Made by a program: the position numbers and the translations under genes
Assembly (NCBI RefSeq): GCF_005280735.1
Contig: NZ_CP040078.1
Span: forward strand, 434,001 to 498,000
Reading direction: 5' to 3'
DNA: 64,000 bases
Origin: Trinickia violacea
GTDB lineage: Bacteria > Pseudomonadota > Gammaproteobacteria > Burkholderiales > Burkholderiaceae
In this document: in pieces, positions 60,135-64,000 of the stretch
How positions within the stretch are numbered: the stretch's first letter is position 1
Layout: each line of letters opens with the position of its first letter
The notes under the pieces: model-generated
Told to the model about the DNA's origin: nothing
What the model saw: the letters and a program-made list of their open reading frames with translations, nothing else
Database searches by the model: none

Positions 60135-60287
60135 ATCGATCTCCAATCGGGGGTTGATGAAATTTGGCCTCTTGCGAGACCTGCCGCTTCGCCGGCCGTC
60201 AGGGTGAAATAGCCGCCAAAAGAGCCTCGTGGTCCGGCGGCGGCGCGCGGTTGTCTCGCGTACCGCACACCGAGTGCCGCCCGCGCG

Positions 60288-60536
60288 TTACACGCGCGAC
60301 GCAGCCTGTTGTTCCTGAAGGCGGACGATCACGCGCGACGCCGCGAGAAAACCGCGATACAGCTTCGCCAGATCGTTGCGGGCGGTTTCGTTCGCGCCTT
60401 GCGTTTCGCTGATCTTCTGCGCGGTGGCATCGAGCGCCGCGCGGATCGCGTCGACGCGCGCGGCGCCGTGCGGATCGGCGAGCGTCTTTTGCAGATCGTT
60501 GAAATCCTTCGCGTAGGGTTCGAGTTGCTCGTACAT
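60288..60536 (-). CDS. HrpD6-like type III secretion protein
   Basis: 82-aa helical protein (MYEQLEPYAKDFNDLQKTLADPHGAARVDAIRAALDATAQ...KLYRGFLAASRVIVRLQEQQ). Size and position between sctD and the pilin gene match HrpD6 of Xanthomonas, a small regulator/secretion component of the hrpD operon. GAGGAG lies six bases before the ATG at 60536; an ATG two codons earlier touches it. Assignment rests on synteny and length more than on sequence. Confidence 0.65.
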   Translation of the reverse strand: MYEQLEPYAKDFNDLQKTLADPHGAARVDAIRAALDATAQKISETQGANETARNDLAKLYRGFLAASRVIVRLQEQQAASRV

Positions 60537-60611
60537 GGTCATCTCCTCTTCGTATGGCGGGTAGGGGATTGCTCGGTTCGGGGTGCGTCAGGTGGCTTAA
60601 CCTTTCGCGGA

Positions 60612-61880
60612 CTAGCCGCCGGCGCGCGCGCCGGGCGGCAGCGTCGCCGGGTTGGGGAGCGGCACGCCGTCGTCGATGCCGGCGCTGCGGCTGACCGTGG
60701 CGCGGTCGGTGCTCGCGGCGTTGGCGGCGGCTGCGGTCGTTTTCGAGGCGGCGCTCGTATTCGCGTTTGCGCTGGACGTGCCGGATGTGCCTGATGTGCC
60801 CGACGCACCGCTCGCATCCGCCGCCCCGCTCGCAGCGGCATCGGACGCAGCCGCCGGCGGGTCGACCACGTAGATGTGTTTGACGCCATCGGGCGTCTGC
60901 GCATAGCGCACGTCGTCCGACGAGATCATTTCCGAGTAGGTCGACGCGGCGCCCCCGGGCGGCGTATCCGCGCTCGACGTCGCTTCCGTCGCCTGCACGG
61001 CGATGGTCTTGACGTTCGCGTCGAGGTCGGCGCGCACGCGTGCGAGCGCGCTGTCGAGATCGGCGCGGCTCGACACTTTGCCCGTCACGGCGAACGCCCC
61101 GCCGCCGAGATAGCTGACGTGCGCGCCCGCGACGCCGAGCGAATCTTCGATGCTGCGCGCGTCGTCCTGCGCGATGTCGTAGTTGCGCGTGATGCCGGTC
61201 GGCGAGATGCGGTCGAGCAGCGTGCGCACGGCCTGGTCTTCGGCGCGGCTCGGGAGCATGCCCGTCACGACGACGGTGCCGCCCAGCGCCTGCGCGTGCA
61301 AGCCGCTCACGTGCGCGGCGGCGAGCGCCTCGGTCACGCGTTGCGCGCGGTCGTCGGCATTGCGCGGGAGCGCGGCGCGGCTCATTTGCATCGTCGTCAG
61401 AAGCGAGCCGGCGACGATCAGCGCGCCGACGGCGAAGCAGACCGCCACCGCGCCCACGTAGCGTTTGCGCTTCTTGCGCTCCTCGGCGACGCGCGCTTCG
61501 GCGGGCCGCGTGAGCAAGGTCGACAGCAGGTCGAGGTCGGACGGCCAGGTGGCGTCGGCGGGGCCGACGCACAGGATCGTCTCGTCGAACTGCATCGGCA
61601 CGAAGTCGACGAGCAGCACCACTTCGTCGCCTTCGTGCTGCGCACTCGGTGCGTCCGTCTCCCCTTCCGCCGCGGCCGGCACCGTTTCCGGCGTTGCGGG
61701 CGCGGCTGCGCGCTGCGCGCTCACGACGCCGCTCGCATCGACGTGCAAGCGCGCATCCGTGCCGCGCCAGTCGGTGAGGCGGATGTCGGCGTCGTCGTCG
61801 GCGCCGATGCGATGCGTGCCGGGCGCAAGTTGCAATTGCGCTCCCGCATGCACGCCCGTCAGTATGCGCAGCAGTTTCAT
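60612..61880 (-). CDS. sctD: Type III secretion inner-membrane ring protein SctD (HrcD)
   Basis: 422 aa. The N-terminal FHA-like cytoplasmic domain is MKLLRILTGVHAGAQLQLAPGTHRIGADDDADIRLTDW. A single membrane helix (YVGAVAVCFAVGALIVAGSLLTT, about 145-167) follows. The periplasmic ring-building BON-like modules are RVTEALAAAHVSGLHAQALGGTVVVTGMLPSRAEDQAVRTLLD and SIEDSLGVAGAHVSYLGGGAFAVTGKVSS. The Ala/Ser/Thr-rich tail (GTSGTSGTSSANAN) is low complexity. It forms the outer of the two inner-membrane rings. The start is at 61880. Confidence 0.85.
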   Translation of the reverse strand: MKLLRILTGVHAGAQLQLAPGTHRIGADDDADIRLTDWRGTDARLHVDASGVVSAQRAAAPATPETVPAAAEGETDAPSAQHEGDEVVLLVDFVPMQFDETILCVGPADATWPSDLDLLSTLLTRPAEARVAEERKKRKRYVGAVAVCFAVGALIVAGSLLTTMQMSRAALPRNADDRAQRVTEALAAAHVSGLHAQALGGTVVVTGMLPSRAEDQAVRTLLDRISPTGITRNYDIAQDDARSIEDSLGVAGAHVSYLGGGAFAVTGKVSSRADLDSALARVRADLDANVKTIAVQATEATSSADTPPGGAASTYSEMISSDDVRYAQTPDGVKHIYVVDPPAAASDAAASGAADASGASGTSGTSGTSSANANTSAASKTTAAAANAASTDRATVSRSAGIDDGVPLPNPATLPPGARAGG

Positions 61881-62039
61881 CGTGCTCGTCGAAAGTGGAA
61901 GGGAAGGCTCGCCGGCGAGCGGTGCTTCTCGTGCGGCTTTACCAGTTTGCTTACTGTAGGCGTTCGATCGATGGCGTTTCTGTGAGGATGCGAAGGCGGC
62001 GCGTGGCATGCGAAGCCTTGGGCCTCGCCGATAGCGGCC

Positions 62040-63032
62040 CTAGCGGCGCGGGCTGCCGGAGAACGCGCTGCGCGGCGCGAGCGCGGATTGCGGCGCGCCG
62101 GCGTGGCCGGAAACGTCCGATGAGGTCGACTCGCCGCTGGACGTCACGCCCGAACCGGCGCCCGCCGCCGCGGCCGCTGCGCGGCCGAGCACGCCGCCGC
62201 GCAGCGTGAAGAGCGTATCGATCGCGCGCGTGCGTTGCGGCGCCGTCGACGGCCGATCGCCCTGCAGCCATAGCAGCGGAAACAGCAGATTGAAGCGCTG
62301 CACGCGCTCGGGCGGCGGCAGACGGGCCACGCCGCCGCTTTGGCCCTCCGTGCGCCGCTCGCGCAGCGACGCGAGCCCGGCCGCGGGCAACGGGCCGATG
62401 CGCTGCTGCACCGAGAGCAAATCGATCGACTGTTCGAACACTTGCGTATCGAGCGGCATCTGCGGATTTGCCGCGAGCTTGTCGAGCAGCGCGAGCATGT
62501 CGCCGCACCATGCGTCGCGCACCGCCGCGCCGCGCGCGCCTTCCTGCCCCGGCTCCGAATACTGCGCGGCGACGGCGTCGAGACGCCCCACCGGCGGGGG
62601 GACGACCGCGCCGCTCGCGCGCGCCTTGACGGACGGCACGGCGGCGGCCGCATGGTCGTCCGAATGATCGTCGTGCGATTGCCCGCCGCCGCGTCCGCCG
62701 CCGTCGCGCGTGACGCGCTGATGCTCGGCGTGCTGCGTGTCGGCTTCGTCGGGGCCGTCGTCCTGCATCGATGCGCCGTTCCTGCGCTGCTTCTTCGCGG
62801 CCTGACGCTTGCGCGCGAGCTGGTCGGCCATCCGCTTCGCGCGGATCGAACCAACCGACGGCCCGCTTTGCCCGCTGTTGCCATACGTGAAGTTGGTGGT
62901 GCCGCGATAGAGCGCCGCGAACTGCGCGCCGTTGCGCGCGCCTTGCGCGTTTGCGCTCTTTTGCTGGGCCTGGGCGGTCCGTTGCGCGTTGGCGGCGGCG
63001 GTATCGCCTGCGGTGTGCGAGATGCGGCTCAT
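62040..63032 (-). CDS. hpaA: HpaA-like type III secretion control protein
   Basis: 330 aa, mostly disordered and basic in the first half: Gln/Ala-rich, then a KRMADQLARKRQAAKKQRR stretch resembling a nuclear-localisation signal, as reported for HpaA. The C-terminal half is structured (DAWCGDMLALLDKLAANPQMPLDTQVFEQSIDLLSVQQRIG...RVQRFNLLFPLLWLQGD). HpaA is both secreted and a control protein binding HpaB. It lies 21 bp after sctS and before sctD, as in Xanthomonas. The sequence is divergent, so position carries much of the assignment. Confidence 0.68.
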   Translation of the reverse strand: MSRISHTAGDTAAANAQRTAQAQQKSANAQGARNGAQFAALYRGTTNFTYGNSGQSGPSVGSIRAKRMADQLARKRQAAKKQRRNGASMQDDGPDEADTQHAEHQRVTRDGGGRGGGQSHDDHSDDHAAAAVPSVKARASGAVVPPPVGRLDAVAAQYSEPGQEGARGAAVRDAWCGDMLALLDKLAANPQMPLDTQVFEQSIDLLSVQQRIGPLPAAGLASLRERRTEGQSGGVARLPPPERVQRFNLLFPLLWLQGDRPSTAPQRTRAIDTLFTLRGGVLGRAAAAAAGAGSGVTSSGESTSSDVSGHAGAPQSALAPRSAFSGSPRR

Positions 63033-63053
63033 GTCAGTGCTCGCCGGTCGGCC

Positions 63054-63317
63054 TCAGAGCGGCACGGCCGCCTGCATGATTTCGTTCGCGAAGTGCAGGA
63101 CGGCCGCGCACGAGAACGGCGCGGCGATCACGAGCGCGACTGTCACCGCGATCAGCTTGACCGCATGCGAGAGCGTCTGATCCTGCATCGACGTGATCGC
63201 CTGCAGGAACGACACGCCGAGCCCGACCACCGCCGCGACGATCACGATCGGCAGCGATACGGTCAGGCACAGCAGCATGCCTTGCGTGGTGAAGCGAACC
63301 AGCGTATCGACATCCAT
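63054..63317 (-). CDS. sctS: Type III secretion export-apparatus protein SctS (HrcS)
   Basis: 87 aa with two membrane helices. It is the FliQ/SctS family: LVRFTTQGMLLCLTVSLPIVIVAAVVGLGVSFLQAITSMQDQTLSHAVKLIAVTVALVIAAPFS. It assembles with SctR and SctT into the helical export gate. It starts 15 bp after the sctR stop. Confidence 0.93.
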   Translation of the reverse strand: MDVDTLVRFTTQGMLLCLTVSLPIVIVAAVVGLGVSFLQAITSMQDQTLSHAVKLIAVTVALVIAAPFSCAAVLHFANEIMQAAVPL

Positions 63318-63332
63318 CGCAACGTTCCCCCG

Positions 63333-63983
63333 TTATTTGTAGGTCATCACGAGGCCGTGGATCAGCGTCGACCAGCCGTCCATCACGACGAACAGCAGCA
63401 GCTTGAACGGAATCGCGACGTTGGTCGGCGTGACCTGGTTGAGGCCCATCGCGAGCAGCACGTTCGCGATGATCAGGTCGACGACGATGAACGCGACGTA
63501 GAGCAGAAAGCCGATCTTGAACGCGTCGGTGAGCTCGGTCAGCGTGAAGGCGGGCGCGAGCACGATCAGGTCGTCTTCCTTCAGTTCGCTCGCTTGCTCC
63601 TTCGGCCACACGACCGACGCCGAGCGCAGGAAGAAGCGCTTCTCGCGCTCCTGCGTGTGCTTCACCAGGAACGCACGGAACGGCTCGCGCGCCGCGCCGA
63701 ACGCCTGGATCAGCGCCTGCGACGGCTGCGAGGCGAGCTGCTGGCCTTCGAGCGTCTTGCCGGCCTGCATGCCGATCGGCGCCATCACGTAGATCGAGAC
63801 GAGCACCGCGATGCCGTTGAGCACCATGTTCGGCGGCACCTGCTGCACGCCGAGCGCGTTGCGCAGCAGCCCGAGCACCACGACGATCTTCGCGTACGAC
63901 GTCACCACCATCGCGACGAACGGCAACAGGCTGATCGCGACGACGACGAGCAGCAGCCCGGTAATGTCATTGAACTGGACCAT
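63333..63983 (-). CDS. sctR: Type III secretion export-apparatus protein SctR (HrcR)
   Basis: 216 aa. It is the FliP/SctR family with four membrane helices: LPFVAMVVTSYAKIVVVLGLLRNALGVQQVPPNMVLNGIAVLVSIYVMAPI, VVWPKEQASELKEDDLIVLAPAFTLTELTDAFKIGFLLYVAFIVVDLIIANVLLAMGLNQV and PFKLLLFVVMDGWSTLIHGLV. It is the main ring of the export gate. The 17 bases beyond its ATG are too few to show the expected sctQ. Confidence 0.95.
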   Translation of the reverse strand: MVQFNDITGLLLVVVAISLLPFVAMVVTSYAKIVVVLGLLRNALGVQQVPPNMVLNGIAVLVSIYVMAPIGMQAGKTLEGQQLASQPSQALIQAFGAAREPFRAFLVKHTQEREKRFFLRSASVVWPKEQASELKEDDLIVLAPAFTLTELTDAFKIGFLLYVAFIVVDLIIANVLLAMGLNQVTPTNVAIPFKLLLFVVMDGWSTLIHGLVMTYK

Positions 63984-64000
63984 GCCTGTGCGCCATGCGG

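Overview
The window looks like the replication-origin region of a secondary chromosome of a Burkholderia sensu lato bacterium (Burkholderiaceae), followed by accessory and niche genes and ending inside a plant-type (Hrp2) type III secretion cluster. The case rests on GC-rich coding with strong codon bias, a parA-parB-repA core, three perfect copies of TTTATGCGCATAAA (from memory, the core of the Burkholderia cenocepacia chromosome 2 parS), and kbl-tdh close to the origin, as remembered for Burkholderia chromosome 2. No rRNA, tRNA, insertion sequence or CRISPR array was seen.

Layout. 0-6.3 kb: an FMN reductase, a bufferin-type operon (DUF2282 peptide, DUF692/MNIO enzyme, DUF2063 partner, DoxX protein) with its own ECF sigma factor and zinc-binding anti-sigma, a GntP permease and an ArsC-like protein. 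7-15 kb: parS sites, parA, parB, a shared terminator, repA on the minus strand, a 2-kb non-coding origin with about twenty 17-bp iterons (TCCCGAAAAASCTCACC), a KfrA-like gene with a C-terminal zinc ribbon, and a tyrosine-recombinase-fold gene that has lost most catalytic residues. 15-22 kb: a probable LexA-controlled small protein, an XRE-cupin regulator, kbl-tdh and small housekeeping genes. 22-34 kb: the non-phosphorylative L-arabinose pathway (dehydrogenase, arabonate dehydratase, KDA dehydratase, ketoglutarate semialdehyde dehydrogenase), AraFGH transporter, a GntR/FadR regulator and a chemoreceptor. 34-47 kb: a LexA-controlled FAN1-like nuclease plus nuclease-helicase pair, transporters, a thioredoxin-like protein, a cupin, a PQQ-propeller protein and HicAB. 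47-64 kb: a large putative type III effector, a winged-helix/NTPase regulator, an autotransporter, a periplasmic binding protein, and the cluster sctR-sctS-hpaA-sctD-hrpD6-pilin-hpaB, in the order I know from Xanthomonas.

Main observations. (1) The origin iteron recurs as single or paired copies in at least nine places between 13.9 and 47.2 kb. All lie between genes and most are in the opposite orientation to the origin array. This suggests a dispersed initiator-binding network that could titrate RepA or couple replication to distant loci. (2) Five copies of a 13-bp palindrome (ATAG-N5-CTAT/A) link the promoters of both arabinose gene groups into one regulon. (3) Two TTCG-N16-TTCG (PIP/hrpII) boxes, each with a correctly spaced -10 element, precede the large effector and a pilin-like secreted protein. 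(4) That pilin-like protein shares its C-terminus with a 55-residue gene inside the hrp cluster. (5) Two LexA boxes mark SOS genes. All functions are inferred by reading the sequence; no database search was possible.
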